The notes: generated by a model from the sequence alone, not told the origin. DNA of 64,000 bases from Gemmobacter sp. 24YEA27 (GCF_030052995.1 NZ_JASJPW010000001.1:3152001-3216000); one strand, 5' to 3'; counted from the stretch's first letter, positions 1 through 9,833 are shown. Made by a program: numbers and translations.

Positions 1-1154
1 GCGGCCCAGAGCGAGTTCGAGGTCTCCCACATCGCCTGGCCATCGGGCACATTGGCCGCGCAAACGCCGGAAGACCGCAGCGGCAACCCGTAATACCGCA
101 CCAGCTGCCCGGTCATCTGCGTCGCGCGCATATATTCCGGGGTCCCGAACGCGGGCGCGCCCGATTTCATATCGACATTCGAGGTGAAGGTGCCGATCGC
201 CACCGGACAACCGGGGTTGATATATTGCAAAAGCGCCACCGCCGCCAAAGCCTCGGCCAGCGACAAGGCCACCGCCCCCGCCATGGTCACCGGCGCCATA
301 GCCCCCGCCAGCGTGAAGGGTGTGATCACCACCGGCTGGCCGCGCCGCGCAAGCCGCATCGCGCCGTCGAGCATCGGATAGTCGTGTTTCAGGGGCGAGA
401 CCGAGTTGATATTCGTGTACATACGCGGCTTTGCGTCAAATTCGGAATGCGAAAGCCCGCCCGCGATGCGGACCATCTCCATCACGTCCTCAACCCGTTC
501 GGCACCCAGCGAATAGGCGTGAACCACCTTATCGGTCACCACCAGCTTTTCCTGCAGGCAGTCGAGGTGCCGGACGCTTGCGTGAATATCAATCGGTTCG
601 ACCGGATAGCCGCCCGCAACATGGATACAGTTGAAATACTGCGTCAGTTTGATGAATTCCTGGAAGCTCGCGAAATCGCCCGAGCGTTTGCCGCGTTCCA
701 GATCCCAGGAGTTCGGCGGTGACGACACATTTACAAACACCATGTGTTTGCCGCCGATCACGATCTCACGCCCGGGGTTACGCGGCGTGATGGTGAACTG
801 GCTGGGAGCATGGCCCAGCATCTCCATCACGAAAGCCTCATCCATCCGCACATTGGTGCCGTTGATGATGCAGCCCGCCTTACGCATGATCTCCAGCGCC
901 TCGGGGTTCAGGAACTCAATGCCGATCTCCGAGAGGATCGTCATCGCACCCCGGTGGATACGCTGGACGCCGTCGGCATCCTGTGGCTCGGTCGGGCGGT
1001 CGGGGTTCAGCGGGATTCGCCAGGGCATCTGTTCAATGGCCAAAGCGCCGCGAGATTTCATCCCGGCGCGCCCGCCGCTGCGCTTGCGCCGGCCCGTGTC
1101 AGCCCCGCTGTCAGAAGCGTGGTCACCTGCCTGGATCCCTGAATCCCCGGTCAT
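1..1154 (-). CDS. MttB-family (trimethylamine/betaine-type) corrinoid methyltransferase, partial
   Basis: The gene runs off the left edge; 384 N-terminal residues are visible of a family usually near 500. Reading back from the ATG at 1154 gives an open frame through features typical of MttB-like proteins (PF06253), such as the GIEFLNPEAL region, NVSSPPNSWD, and the glycine/alanine-rich TFTSNVDMKSGAP segment. The family transfers a methyl group from a quaternary or tertiary amine to a corrinoid protein. No in-frame amber codon appears in the visible part, so there is no sign of pyrrolysine; the homologue is more likely a glycine-betaine-type non-Pyl member, but the substrate cannot be told. 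AGGGAGG lies about 6 nt before the ATG. The enzyme would create a corrinoid need that fits the B12-riboswitch operon at 5.6 kb (inference). Confidence 0.85.
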   Translation of the reverse strand, partial: MTGDSGIQAGDHASDSGADTGRRKRSGGRAGMKSRGALAIEQMPWRIPLNPDRPTEPQDADGVQRIHRGAMTILSEIGIEFLNPEALEIMRKAGCIINGTNVRMDEAFVMEMLGHAPSQFTITPRNPGREIVIGGKHMVFVNVSSPPNSWDLERGKRSGDFASFQEFIKLTQYFNCIHVAGGYPVEPIDIHASVRHLDCLQEKLVVTDKVVHAYSLGAERVEDVMEMVRIAGGLSHSEFDAKPRMYTNINSVSPLKHDYPMLDGAMRLARRGQPVVITPFTLAGAMAPVTMAGAVALSLAEALAAVALLQYINPGCPVAIGTFTSNVDMKSGAPAFGTPEYMRATQMTGQLVRYYGLPLRSSGVCAANVPDGQAMWETSNSLWA

Positions 1155-1279
1155 CTGCGGCCCTCCCTGAAGCTCCGGGCGCACGGCCCGGTCAGGAATC
1201 ACGATGACTGAGCCTGCGCGCAGAGGCGCAACAAACCGGCGACATGCCGGTGTCGTTTTTGGCGCGCGCCTGCAGATAA

Positions 1280-1972
1280 TCAGTCCGACAGCTGATCCAG
1301 CCAGGCCGGCAGCGCACCGATATCACGCAAGACCAGATCGGCATGCGGCGCCAGATCTGCCTCTGTGGCGATCCCGGTCAGCACCGCGATCCGCGTCATG
1401 CCCGCCGCGTGCCCCGCCTCCATATCATGGCGCGAGTCGCCGATCATCGCCACCCGCCCGGGCCTGAGGCCCTGTTCGCGCAGAAAGGCGTTCAGCATCC
1501 CCGGCCCCGGTTTCGCCCCATGGCCGCTGTCATAGCCGGCAATGTAATCGACCAGCCCGGTCAACCCATGTGCCGCCATATGCGCCTTCGCCGGGCGCTC
1601 GGAATCATTGGTGACGATGCCAAGTTTCAGCCCGCGCCCCCGCAGAGCGGTGAAAAGCGGCACCAGCGGCACCGCCTCGACCATCCGCGCCTGGGCCGCC
1701 GCCTGGTCGATCCGCCCGGTCAGTTCGGCCAGCCCGACCCCCGGCAGATGCGGTTGCAGCGTTGCGGCTATATCCGCCGCTGTCGACGCTATGACCGGGC
1801 TGTCGGGGTGAAAATCATTGGTATCAGGCAGATAGCCGACAGCCGCCGCCAGCCGGCTGGCATGATCCGCATCGCTCGCGATCTGGGTCAGAAAGCTTTG
1901 CGCCCAGGCGCCCCAGCTTTTGCGAAAGTCGAAAAGCGTGCCATCCTTGTCGAAAAGCAGGGCGTCGATCAT
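1280..1972 (-). CDS. HAD-family phosphatase, phosphoglycolate-phosphatase-like
   Basis: About 230 residues. HAD motif I is FDKDGTLFDF at the N-terminus (nucleophile Asp in DKDGT), motif II is the T of IVTNDSERP, the motif III lysine is in the GAKPGPG region, and motif IV is MIGDSRHDM. These define a soluble haloacid-dehalogenase phosphohydrolase with an alpha-helical cap, closest in form to Gph-like phosphoglycolate phosphatases; the substrate is not certain. The ATG at 1972 was chosen over one 33 nt upstream because the homologous sequence starts at MIDALLFDKDG and an AGAGGA stretch sits before it. As sequenced, the ATG overlaps the upstream DUF3572 stop (TGATG), but that overlap probably results from the frameshift in that gene. 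Confidence 0.82.
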   Translation of the reverse strand: MIDALLFDKDGTLFDFRKSWGAWAQSFLTQIASDADHASRLAAAVGYLPDTNDFHPDSPVIASTAADIAATLQPHLPGVGLAELTGRIDQAAAQARMVEAVPLVPLFTALRGRGLKLGIVTNDSERPAKAHMAAHGLTGLVDYIAGYDSGHGAKPGPGMLNAFLREQGLRPGRVAMIGDSRHDMEAGHAAGMTRIAVLTGIATEADLAPHADLVLRDIGALPAWLDQLSD

Positions 1973-2367
1973 CAGGCGGGTTCCTCTGGCTGCGGCCCTT
2001 TGCACTTAGGACCGGGGGGTAACAGGATCGTCTCGCAGACTGCAGCCGCCGCCAGAAACGCGTGTGCGGCCGGATCGGGGCGGCTCTCAGGTCCAGTCGG
2101 GCACCTCGCCCCGGGCAAAGCCGCCCGCGCCGCCGCCACCTCTGCGGGCGCACGCCCCGCCCCGGCCGCGAATTCTACGACCCGTGCATCATCGCCCAGC
2201 AGGAAATCCATCACCGCCGCCAGGACCTCAGTCTCGCCGGCCCGCGCCTGCAATTCCAGGATCCCGATGCCGCTTTGCGCCAGGAACGGGCCAATCCGGT
2301 CCTCATCCGCCGCAAGCCAGGCCAGGGCCTGAAGGGCCAGGATCTGCGCGTTTTCCTGCTGCGTCAT
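1972..2367 (-). CDS. DUF3572 family protein, probable one-base frameshift near the 3' end
   Basis: As sequenced this codes for 131 residues. Residues 1-85 match the small alphaproteobacterial DUF3572 family (function unknown): AQILALQALAWLAADEDRIG, then FLLGDDARVVEF. The family usually ends near 90 residues with a leucine-proline-glycine-glycine stretch and a terminal WT. Restoring one base in the C/G run at 2109-2115 gives exactly such an end (LPGGEVPDWT) with a stop at 2087, so the last 45 residues shown here are probably an artefact. AGGAGA precedes the ATG at 2367. The gene diverges from the PleD-like gene at 2836. Confidence 0.75.
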   Translation of the reverse strand: MTQQENAQILALQALAWLAADEDRIGPFLAQSGIGILELQARAGETEVLAAVMDFLLGDDARVVEFAAGAGRAPAEVAAARAALPGARCPTGPESRPDPAAHAFLAAAAVCETILLPPGPKCKGPQPEEPA

Positions 2368-2835
2368 CGGGGGGTTCTCCTGCTGTCATCGCGCACGTCC
2401 GAGGCTTCATCCATCCCACAGCCATCGGCGGCCGGCAATGCCGCATGTCCCGGCTGAGCCGGGGTGGGTCGCGAAAAAAGGCAGGGAAGCCACGCGCGAT
2501 CTTGGGGGAAAGTGCCGACCGAGCCCCCTCCGGGAGAAGATTTTTCTAATCGTGAACCCGACCTCGGACCTGGCCCTTGCTGTTATCCAGAGCTTTACCC
2601 ACAGATTCCAGGATTTATCGCCAAAAGGTGAGCGGGATCGAAGCGATTTGAAAGGATTTGTTAACCATCTGCATAACAAAATCCTGACAGATAAAACCGC
2701 GCTGTCTTTCCTGCATGCGACCAACCGAAGATCCTGCAATCTGACTTTCCGTCCCGCCCCCCCCAATCGGCCGATAATCCCCGTAATTGTCCGCCGCGCC
2801 CCGTTCCGACCGACCTTCCAGCAGGGAAGCCTGAT
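2368..2835. other. Intergenic region between divergent DUF3572 and pleD-like genes
   Basis: These 468 bases carry the two divergent promoters. I see no conserved ORF, no clear operator and no terminator; the short ORFs overlap on both strands and lack family similarity. The part from about 2535 to 2700 is more AT-rich than the coding DNA around it. Confidence 0.5.
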
Positions 2836-4221
2836 ATGCCACGCCGTATCCTGATCGCGGACTCTATCCCGGCAAACCGGGTCATCTTCCAGGTCCGGCT
2901 GAGCGATGGCTTTTTCCGGCCCCTGCTGACGGCGGATGCCACTTCCTGTCTGCGCGCAGCACGGCGCGAACGTCCCGATCTGATCGTAATCGATTGTGAC
3001 CTGCCCGATATGCCCGGCCCGCAGGTGATCACCGCGCTGCGCAGCGATCCGCGCACCCGCAACCTGCCGGTGATTGCCCTCATCGCGCCAGACACGCCAG
3101 AGCGCCGGCTGGCCGCGCTGCGGGCGGGCGCAGATGACGTGATGGTCAAGCCGCCCGATATGTCGGTCCTGCTGGCGCGGATCCGCAATCTGCTGCGCCA
3201 GCGCGAGGAAAGCCAGATGATGTCACGCGCCTGGGGGTGCGAGATCCCCGAGATGCTGGGCCTCGCAGACCGCAAGGGCAGCTTTCTGCCGGTCGGCCCC
3301 GTCGGCCTGATCGCCGCCCGGCCCGAGACCGCGCAGGCCTGGAAACAACAGCTGGACCCGAGGCTGCGTGACCATGCGCGCGTACATGCCCCTGCGGAAG
3401 TGGCGAGCTATGGCGAACAGGCGGCCCATACCCATGTCTTCCTGATCGAGGCCGATACCGGCACCCATGGCGGCGGTCTGCGGCTGATGACCCAGCTTTC
3501 CGGCATTTCGCATTTCCGCCACAGCATGTTCTGCATCCTGGCGCCGGAAACCAGTGACACCGCCGCGCTCGCCTTCGATATGGGCGCCCATGACGTGATC
3601 GACCCTTCTGTCAGCGCCGAAGAGCTGGATCTGCGCATCCGCCTGCTTTTGCGGCGCAAGCAACAGGCCGATGCCGAGCGGAGCTCGATCGAGGCCGGGC
3701 TGCGGCTTGCGATCATCGACCCGCTGACCGGTGCCTATAACCGCCGCTATGCTTTCCCGCGCCTGGCAGGCATCGCCGAACAGGCGGCGGTCGAGGGCAG
3801 CGAATTCGCGGTGCTGGTAATCGACCTCGACCGGTTCAAATCCGTCAATGATTGTTATGGCCACACCACCGGCGACACTGTCCTGGTCGAAGTGGTCCGC
3901 CGCCTGCGCGACAATCTGCGGATCGATGATATGCTGGCGCGGATCGGGGGTGAGGAGTTTCTGATCGCCCTGCCCGAAACCACCGCCGCCGAGGCGCAGC
4001 GCATTGCCGAACGGCTGCGCTGCGTGGTCGGCGCCACGCCGGTCGATGGCGGCAATGGGGTCACGCTCAGCGTGACGGTTTCCATCGGCGTGAAAACCGG
4101 CGGCGGCCCGATGGCGCCTTCCGAGGATATCACTGCCATGGTGGATGCGGCCGATGGCGCGCTTTTGCGGTCGAAAACCCTGGGCCGCAATGTCGTAACG
4201 CTCAGCCATTCCTCTGTGTGA
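2836..4221 (+). CDS. pleD: PleD-like response regulator with GGDEF (diguanylate cyclase) domain
   Basis: 461 residues with the PleD order REC-REC-GGDEF. The first receiver (about 1-120) has the phosphoacceptor Asp53 in VIDCDLPDMPG and the lysine in MVKPPD. The second receiver-like segment (about 150-270) lacks a clear phospho-Asp and looks like the adaptor receiver of PleD. The cyclase domain starts near 290 and carries the intact active site GGEEF (about 371-375), and RIDD five residues before it is an RxxD inhibitory I-site. The protein should make cyclic di-GMP from two GTP when phosphorylated, with product inhibition. The cognate kinase is not in the window. The start MPRRILIADS fits the family start. 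Confidence 0.92.
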   Translation: MPRRILIADSIPANRVIFQVRLSDGFFRPLLTADATSCLRAARRERPDLIVIDCDLPDMPGPQVITALRSDPRTRNLPVIALIAPDTPERRLAALRAGADDVMVKPPDMSVLLARIRNLLRQREESQMMSRAWGCEIPEMLGLADRKGSFLPVGPVGLIAARPETAQAWKQQLDPRLRDHARVHAPAEVASYGEQAAHTHVFLIEADTGTHGGGLRLMTQLSGISHFRHSMFCILAPETSDTAALAFDMGAHDVIDPSVSAEELDLRIRLLLRRKQQADAERSSIEAGLRLAIIDPLTGAYNRRYAFPRLAGIAEQAAVEGSEFAVLVIDLDRFKSVNDCYGHTTGDTVLVEVVRRLRDNLRIDDMLARIGGEEFLIALPETTAAEAQRIAERLRCVVGATPVDGGNGVTLSVTVSIGVKTGGGPMAPSEDITAMVDAADGALLRSKTLGRNVVTLSHSSV

Positions 4222-4466
4222 CGCCACCTCTTGCCGCCATCCTGCGGCGCCCCGGTGATATGGCGCGGACGGAAGAGCCCGCGTCCAGCGCCTTGCCAAA
4301 ACCGGGCACCAGACCTCGCCCTCGCATCCTCAGACCAGGCAGCGCCGCACCTGTCTGTGCAGGAGACCTGCTGGCGGCCCCTGCGCCCTGGTCAGGAAGA
4401 CAGCTGGCGGAAACCGATGCCACATCCCCACAGGCAGAACAGCGCGGACGGGCCCGGTACCCGAGG

Positions 4467-5321
4467 TCAGCGGCGGATCGCCGCCAGCTCTGCCAGGCCC
4501 GCCAGAAATTCCGCGCTGCTCAGCATGACCTCCTGCCGTCCGAGCGCCGCCGCCTCCCCCATCGCAATCCCGGTGAGCTTTTGCGCAAAAACAACGGCAT
4601 CGGCCAGGGAACGACCGCGCCCCAGCCCGGCAATGATCAGCGCCGCGAACAGATCCCCGGTCCCCGACAGCGCCAGCGGCAAATGCGGCGCGGGGTGACG
4701 GCTCACGCCGTCCGGCGTGATCACAACGCTTTCAAGACAGCCCTCGGGGCTGTCTTCCAGCACGCATCCGGTCGCAATTACCCGCGCACCAGGCCTCAGG
4801 TTCAGCCCCGCCCGCGCCAGCGCCAGATCTTCAGGCCGCGTAATCTTCTGCCCCGACAACAGCGACAGCTCAAACGGGTTCGGCGTGGTCAGATCGGCCA
4901 GCGGCAGCAATTCGTCGCGGATCACCGCCACCACCGCTTCGGGCACATAGCGCCCCGGGCCGGCATCGCCGATCACAGGGTCGCAGAGATAGACCAGTCG
5001 CGGGTTGATCTCGCGCGCTTTTGCGATGAATTCCGCCGCCAGATGCGCGATCGCGGCCGAACCGATATAGCCCGTCACGATGTAATCGGCCCGTTCGGGC
5101 AACCCACGCTCCATCGCGCCCAGAAGCAGATCGGCGAAAAAATCCTCGGGCAGCGCGCGACCGCGCAGGCTCGGGTAATCGGGGGTATTCGAGAACACCA
5201 CCGTCGGGATCGCCGCCACCTCCAGCCCGGCCGCGCAAAGCGGAAACAGCGCCGCCGAATTGCCGACATGGCCGAACACGACCTGGCTCTGGATCGAAAT
5301 GACGAAAGGCGGGGTCTGCAT
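4467..5321 (-). CDS. pdxY: Pyridoxal kinase PdxY
   Basis: 284 residues, the normal PdxY length, with a ribokinase-type fold. Visible family features are the N-terminal VISIQSQVVFGHVGNSAA, the CDPVIGD stretch, TPNPFELSLLSG, and the C-terminal anion-hole motif SGTGDLFAAL with the catalytic Asp. It phosphorylates pyridoxal to pyridoxal 5'-phosphate in the B6 salvage pathway. The open frame extends 366 nt further upstream, but the ATG at 5321 has AGGAAGGA in front and gives the canonical N-terminus. It is convergent with the pleD-like gene and divergent from the riboswitch-led operon. Confidence 0.92.
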   Translation of the reverse strand: MQTPPFVISIQSQVVFGHVGNSAALFPLCAAGLEVAAIPTVVFSNTPDYPSLRGRALPEDFFADLLLGAMERGLPERADYIVTGYIGSAAIAHLAAEFIAKAREINPRLVYLCDPVIGDAGPGRYVPEAVVAVIRDELLPLADLTTPNPFELSLLSGQKITRPEDLALARAGLNLRPGARVIATGCVLEDSPEGCLESVVITPDGVSRHPAPHLPLALSGTGDLFAALIIAGLGRGRSLADAVVFAQKLTGIAMGEAAALGRQEVMLSSAEFLAGLAELAAIRR

Positions 5322-5584
5322 GGCTATGTCCTTCCTGCGCAGGATCCCGGTCATGGCCCGGCGCGCGCGGGCAGAGGTTACATCCGCCCGCGCGCAAAAG
5401 ACCATGGGGTAAACCACGGGGCTTTGGGGAAATTTCTGCAAAGAAATGAAGACGGGGGCCGAACGGCAACCGCCCGCCCCGCCCCTCAGGACAGGCTCCT
5501 CACAAGGGGTCCCGGATGCCCCCTTATAACGCGCCCGTGATAACGGGCGTTGACAGACCACCACCCCGGCGGGTAGCGCAGAGG

Positions 5585-5752
5585 CGACGGTTCCCGCGAG
5601 GGAGGAAAGAGGGAACGCAGCAGGGCATCCGCCCGATCTGCGGCTGCCCCCGCAACTGTGAGCGGCGAGGGTTTCGCGATATGCCACTGGGGTTCATGGA
5701 CCCTGGGAAGGCGCGAAACCCACTGACCCGCGAGCCAGGAGACCTGCCGTCG
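5585..5752 (+). promoter_or_regulatory. Cobalamin (B12) riboswitch
   Basis: The segment contains the hallmarks of the adenosylcobalamin riboswitch in the right order: a 5' stem region with GGTTCCC, the B12-box core GCGGCTGCCCCCGCAACTG at about 5640-5658, a GCCACTG element at 5683-5689, GGGAAGGCGCG, and the closing CGCGAGCCAGGAGACCTGC at about 5729-5747. It lies 120 nt before the start of the TonB receptor gene and should lower expression of the downstream operon when cobalamin is plentiful. Confidence 0.93.
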
Positions 5753-5875
5753 GCCATATTCACGGGCAGGCGCATCGGGCGGGGGTTCCTGATGGCAAGG
5801 ATGACATGCGGGTGATTGCCCGTCGGTTCCTTGCAGTCTGCAGTGACGTGCAAAACGCCTTTCGGGGTAAAATTC

Positions 5876-8017
5876 ATGCCGTCCATTTCCCGCCGCACAT
5901 CTGTGCGGCTTTTGCTGACACTTACCGCTCTCACCCCCATCGCCGCTGCGCCGGCGCTGGCAGAAGAGACCACCATCGGCCTTGGCACCATCTGGCTGCC
6001 GGTCGATGACGACGCAGGCCAGGGGCTTGACGCCACCGCGCCCACCGCCAGCCGGCTGGGCGAAAAAATCCGCGACATCCCTGCTGCCGTCGAGGTGATC
6101 GGCACCGAAACCATGGCCGAACGCGGTCTTCATTCGATCGCCTCCGCCGTATCGCAGACCGCAACCGGGGTCACCTCGATCGCTGCACCGGGTTATGACA
6201 ATGCCTTCGCCGCGCGCGGCTTTCAGGGCACGAGCTCGGTGATGATGCTGTTTGACGGCACCAGGCAGTTTCCCGGGCGCGGCAATATCTCTTTCCCGGT
6301 CGACAGCTGGCTGATCGAGGAATTCGAGGTCCTGAAAGGCGGCGGCTCGGTGATCCATGGCCATGGCGCGATTGGCGGTTTCGTCAATGCGATGCCCAAA
6401 CGCCCGTTTGACGGTGCGCCGCGCCATTTGCTGACCGCGCTTGCGGGGTCAGATGGCAGGCTGCGCTTTGGCGCCGACAGTGGCGGCTCGCTCTCGGACA
6501 CGCTTTCCTACCGCGTCGCGGTGATCGCGGATGGATCTGACGGCTGGATCGACGGTGCGGATGACAGTCTCGGCGCCGTGACCGCCGCGCTGAGCTGGAA
6601 GGCGACGCCTGATCTGACCTTCACCCTGTCCGCCGATTACGCAAAGCGCGAGCCGATGGCCTATTATGGCACGCCTTTGCGCAACGGGATCCTCGTCGCG
6701 GGGACCGAGGCGCTGAACTACAATGTTGAAGACGCGAAGACCGACTTCACCGATCACTGGCTGCAGCTGAAAACCGAATGGGCGCCGTCGGACGCGGTCC
6801 GCGTGTCGGCAGTGCTTTACCGCATCGGCTCTGACCGCAGCTTCCGCAATGCTGAAACCTATGAATGGGATCCGGTGACCGATACGGTATCGGTCGGCGA
6901 ATTCGTCGCCATCGACCAGGATCAGGATCAGACCGGCTTCCGGCTGGATGCAGGCTTGCGCCATGGGATCGCGGGCTATGACAGCCATACGGTGATCGGC
7001 TTTGACCTGAACCGCTCGAAATCCAGCTATGCCAGTGCCTTCAGCTTCGGCTCGGTCACGGTCGATCCGTTCAACCCGCGCCCCGGTCGTTTCCCCACCG
7101 GCCTGACCCCGGTGGCGCAATACCGCTCGACCCTAGACCAGCGCGCGATCTTTCTGGAAAACCGCACCGAGCTTGGCAAGGGGCTGGCGCTCAGCCTTGG
7201 CCTGCGCCAGGACTGGTTCGATCTGAGCCGCCAGGGTGTCGCAAACCCCGCCACGAGCTTTGACGCCAGCTACAACTCTCCATCAGCGCGGGTCGCGCTC
7301 AGCTGGGCGGCGACTGAGACCACGGTGGTTTACGGCCAGCTGGCCTGGTCCACCGACCCGGTGAACGTGCCGCTGATGGATTACGCCGCGAATTTCCGCG
7401 ATTTCGACCTGACCACGGGGCGACAATTCGAGATCGGGCTGCGCCAGAGCTTTGCCGATGGCCGCGCCGAATGGTCGCTTACCGCCTATGATATCGTGAA
7501 GCGCAATGTGCCGGTGCTGGCGCCGGGGTCTTTCACGCTGCAACAGGCCGGGCAGCAATCCTCACGCGGGATCGAGCTGGCAGCCAGCGCCACGGTGACC
7601 GACACCCTGCGGCTCAGCGGCAATATCGCCCGCACCAAAGCGCGGTTTGACGATTTCACCTTCTTCGATTTCAACACCTTTTCCTGGGTGGATTATTCGG
7701 GGAATGTGCCGATCCTCGTGCCGGAAACCTCGGCCAATCTCTGGGCATCCTGGGATTTCGCCGATGCCTGGACCGCGCATCTGGGTGTGCAATTCGTCGG
7801 CAAGGCCTGGTATGATTACGCCAATACCGAGAAACGCGGCAGTTTCTCGCTGATCAATGCCGGGCTTGACTGGCAGGCGGGCGAGACCTCGACCCTGTCA
7901 TTGCGCGTGACGAACCTCTTCGACAAGAGCTATGCGGCATATCTCTACCCCGAAAAGGGTCAGGTGGTTCTCGGTGCGCCGCGCCGGTTCGAGTTGCAGC
8001 TGACTTCGAAGTTCTGA
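5876..8017 (+). CDS. TonB-dependent outer-membrane receptor under B12 riboswitch control
   Basis: 713 residues. It has a signal peptide (cleavage near APALAEE), then a TonB-box-like N-terminus with LGTIWLPVDD, a plug domain (SRLGEKIRDIPAAVEVI to LKGGGSVIHGHGAIGGFVN), and a 22-strand barrel ending in the typical aromatic C-terminus (FELQLTSKF). By sequence it resembles siderophore-type receptors. The riboswitch upstream indicates a corrinoid as the ligand, so it should serve as a BtuB analogue (inference). The ATG at 5876 was preferred over a TTG at 5816 because it starts directly at the signal peptide. The next gene starts 10 nt after the stop. The N-terminal mature motif recurs in the receptor at 12689-14784. 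Confidence 0.88.
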   Translation: MPSISRRTSVRLLLTLTALTPIAAAPALAEETTIGLGTIWLPVDDDAGQGLDATAPTASRLGEKIRDIPAAVEVIGTETMAERGLHSIASAVSQTATGVTSIAAPGYDNAFAARGFQGTSSVMMLFDGTRQFPGRGNISFPVDSWLIEEFEVLKGGGSVIHGHGAIGGFVNAMPKRPFDGAPRHLLTALAGSDGRLRFGADSGGSLSDTLSYRVAVIADGSDGWIDGADDSLGAVTAALSWKATPDLTFTLSADYAKREPMAYYGTPLRNGILVAGTEALNYNVEDAKTDFTDHWLQLKTEWAPSDAVRVSAVLYRIGSDRSFRNAETYEWDPVTDTVSVGEFVAIDQDQDQTGFRLDAGLRHGIAGYDSHTVIGFDLNRSKSSYASAFSFGSVTVDPFNPRPGRFPTGLTPVAQYRSTLDQRAIFLENRTELGKGLALSLGLRQDWFDLSRQGVANPATSFDASYNSPSARVALSWAATETTVVYGQLAWSTDPVNVPLMDYAANFRDFDLTTGRQFEIGLRQSFADGRAEWSLTAYDIVKRNVPVLAPGSFTLQQAGQQSSRGIELAASATVTDTLRLSGNIARTKARFDDFTFFDFNTFSWVDYSGNVPILVPETSANLWASWDFADAWTAHLGVQFVGKAWYDYANTEKRGSFSLINAGLDWQAGETSTLSLRVTNLFDKSYAAYLYPEKGQVVLGAPRRFELQLTSKF

Positions 8018-8027
8018 AAGTGCGCCC

Positions 8028-8980
8028 ATGACCGATGCCTCACAAGACGAGACCTTCGCGTTGCTTGCCCGGCTTTTCGGGGCCGAAGGGCATTTGTGGA
8101 GCATCGGCACCCTTGCAGGGTTCATGGGGTTTGACCTGACCGGTATCCCGCAAATGATCGGCGGGGCACTGGTGCTGGAAGGTGAGACCGGGCGCGCCCG
8201 TCTCACCCCCGGCGCAAAGCTTCTCGCATTCGAGACCCTCAGCAGCGAGCCGAGGGGCTGGAACCACGGGATCGCGCTCTGCGAGGCAGGTGGGCTGCCT
8301 CCCCGCCCCCGCGACCGCCACCTTACCGTGGTCGCGGATGACGCGGCCCTGGTCGCCGCAGACCAAGGCGCACCGGCGCTTGATCTGGGGCTGGGCCATG
8401 CCGGGCTTCGCTGTTTCTTTCGACCTGCAGCGACGGCCCGCGCCCAGGCTCTGCTGCTGGCCGGCCAGCACTGGAACGATTGCCGCGAGGCGCTGGCCGC
8501 GCTTCCGGGTGACTGGATTGCCGAGACGCCTTTTCTGCGCGCCGAGCGGGTGGCGGATGGCGCCTGCCCGATCCATGCGATCCCTTCCGCCGGGATCCGG
8601 GGCCTGACCCATGCCGCGACCACGCCGGTACCAGAGGGCTGGCTGCCCTTTGCCCATATCTTCCCGCCGCATCCGGCGCGGGTGCGCCCGGGGCAGCGCC
8701 GCCCGTTCGATCCCGATCTCCATGCCGCATTCCAGTCTATCCTCGCGCGCCATGGCCGCCCCGACCTGACGACGCTGAAAGCCGCAACCCGCGCGCGGCT
8801 GCAAAGCGGCCTGCCGCCCGAGGCAACCGATGCGCCCGGGCAGAAGCCCGACCGCCACGCCCAGGCCGTCATCCGCGTCACCCTGCGCCAATGGCTCGCC
8901 GAGACCGGCGCAGCCCCGCCGAAGCCTGGCTCTCGCGCTATGACCGCCCGCTTCTGGCTGCGGTCCGGAGCCAGACATGA
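8028..8980 (+). CDS. Uncharacterised protein (DUF6925-like) in the cobalamin operon, frameshifted
   Basis: The frame from ATG 8028 codes a roughly 318-residue soluble protein with HLWSIGTLAGFMGF near the N-terminus and GWNHGIALCEAGG and LDLGLGHAGLRCFF further in. It resembles proteins I know as DUF6925, often found beside TonB receptors; this assignment is from memory and tentative. One base appears lost at about 8908-8913. With it restored, the C-terminus reads SPAEAWLSRYDRPLLAAV and stops at 8980, overlapping the ATG of the next gene (ATGA). As sequenced, the frame instead runs on to 9374 with nonsense composition. No signal peptide or membrane segment is seen. Its place inside a riboswitch-controlled uptake operon suggests a role in corrinoid uptake or handling (inference). 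Confidence 0.6.
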
Positions 8981-9833
8981 CCCCCTTCCCCCCTCTGACG
9001 CGGCGCGGGGCACTGGCGCTCGGGTTTCTGCGCTCCTTCCGGCCCTTGCGCCGCGCGGGGCCCGTGCACAGGATGCGCACGCGCCCCGTTTTGTCACGAC
9101 CGAACTGATCCTGACCGAAACCGCGCTGGCGCTTGGGCTCACCCGCTCGCCGCCGGCAATCTGCCGCTCTATCGCCGCCTCGTCGGCGTTCCGGCATTGC
9201 CCGATGGCCTGCATGACCTCGGCCCGCTCAATGAGCCGAATATGGAGCTGCTGTTTCACCTCGCCCCGATCTGATCATTGCCGCCGACTGGCAGCGCGGG
9301 CCGCAGGCAGGGCTGGAACGGATCGCGCCGGTCCTCTGGCTGGAGACAATGCCCTTTTCCCGCCCCGGTCTTGAGATCGCGACCGATCTGGCCCGAGAGA
9401 TCGCCGATGCGGGGCAGATCAGTGCGGATGACCTTGTCACCGGATTTGACCATGCGCGGGACCGCCTGACCCGGGCCATCGCCAGCCGCAATCCGCCCCC
9501 GTTCTGCTGGCCCGCTTTCTGGAAGATGGCCGACACGCGCTGGTTTTCACCGAAGGCTCGCTGCCCGGGGATCTGCTGGCCGGGGCCGGCGGGCGCAATG
9601 CGCTTCCCGCCAGCGGCCCGCCGGGCGCTTTGCCCCTTGGCCTCAGCGAGATCCTCGCCACCGGCGCCCCGATCCTCGCCACCGGGCCGCTGCCGCAGGG
9701 CGCGCTCTTCACCCGTGTGATCGAAAGCGGCGCCCTGCGCGCCATTCCCTTGCCGCCGGTCTTCCCCGCAGGCGGTCTCGCCTCGGCCACCCGGCTCGCC
9801 GATGCCCTCACCACCGGGATCGGTCTGATCTGA
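8977..9833 (+). pseudogene. ABC periplasmic binding protein, FhuD/BtuF-like, with four apparent one-base losses
   Basis: No single frame is open, but joining frames gives a full binding protein of about 285 residues. It has an N-terminus with twin arginines (MTPFPPLTRRGALALGF), then LPALAPRGARAQ as the likely signal-peptide end, PRFVTTELILTETALALGL, PDLIIAADWQRGPQAGLERIAPVLWL (split here only by the frame changes) and a C-terminus ending TTGIGLI with TGA at 9831-9833. Restored bases are needed near 9033, 9144, 9272 and 9494, each beside a short G or C run. The tight ATGA and TGATG junctions on both sides indicate a gene meant to be translated within the operon. Sequencing error is more likely than decay, but real inactivation cannot be excluded. 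It would deliver substrate to the permease that follows. Confidence 0.75.

Noticed and set aside
5430..5450. ATTTCT-GCAA-AGAAAT palindrome upstream of pdxY as an operator
   Set aside because: It is short, has no second copy near a related gene in the window, and no regulator can be named.
8977..9833. Treating the binding-protein gene as a genuinely decayed pseudogene
   Set aside because: The same type of one-base loss occurs in essential thrS and thyA, and the operon junctions are intact, so sequence error is more likely; the gene is still flagged because this is unproven.
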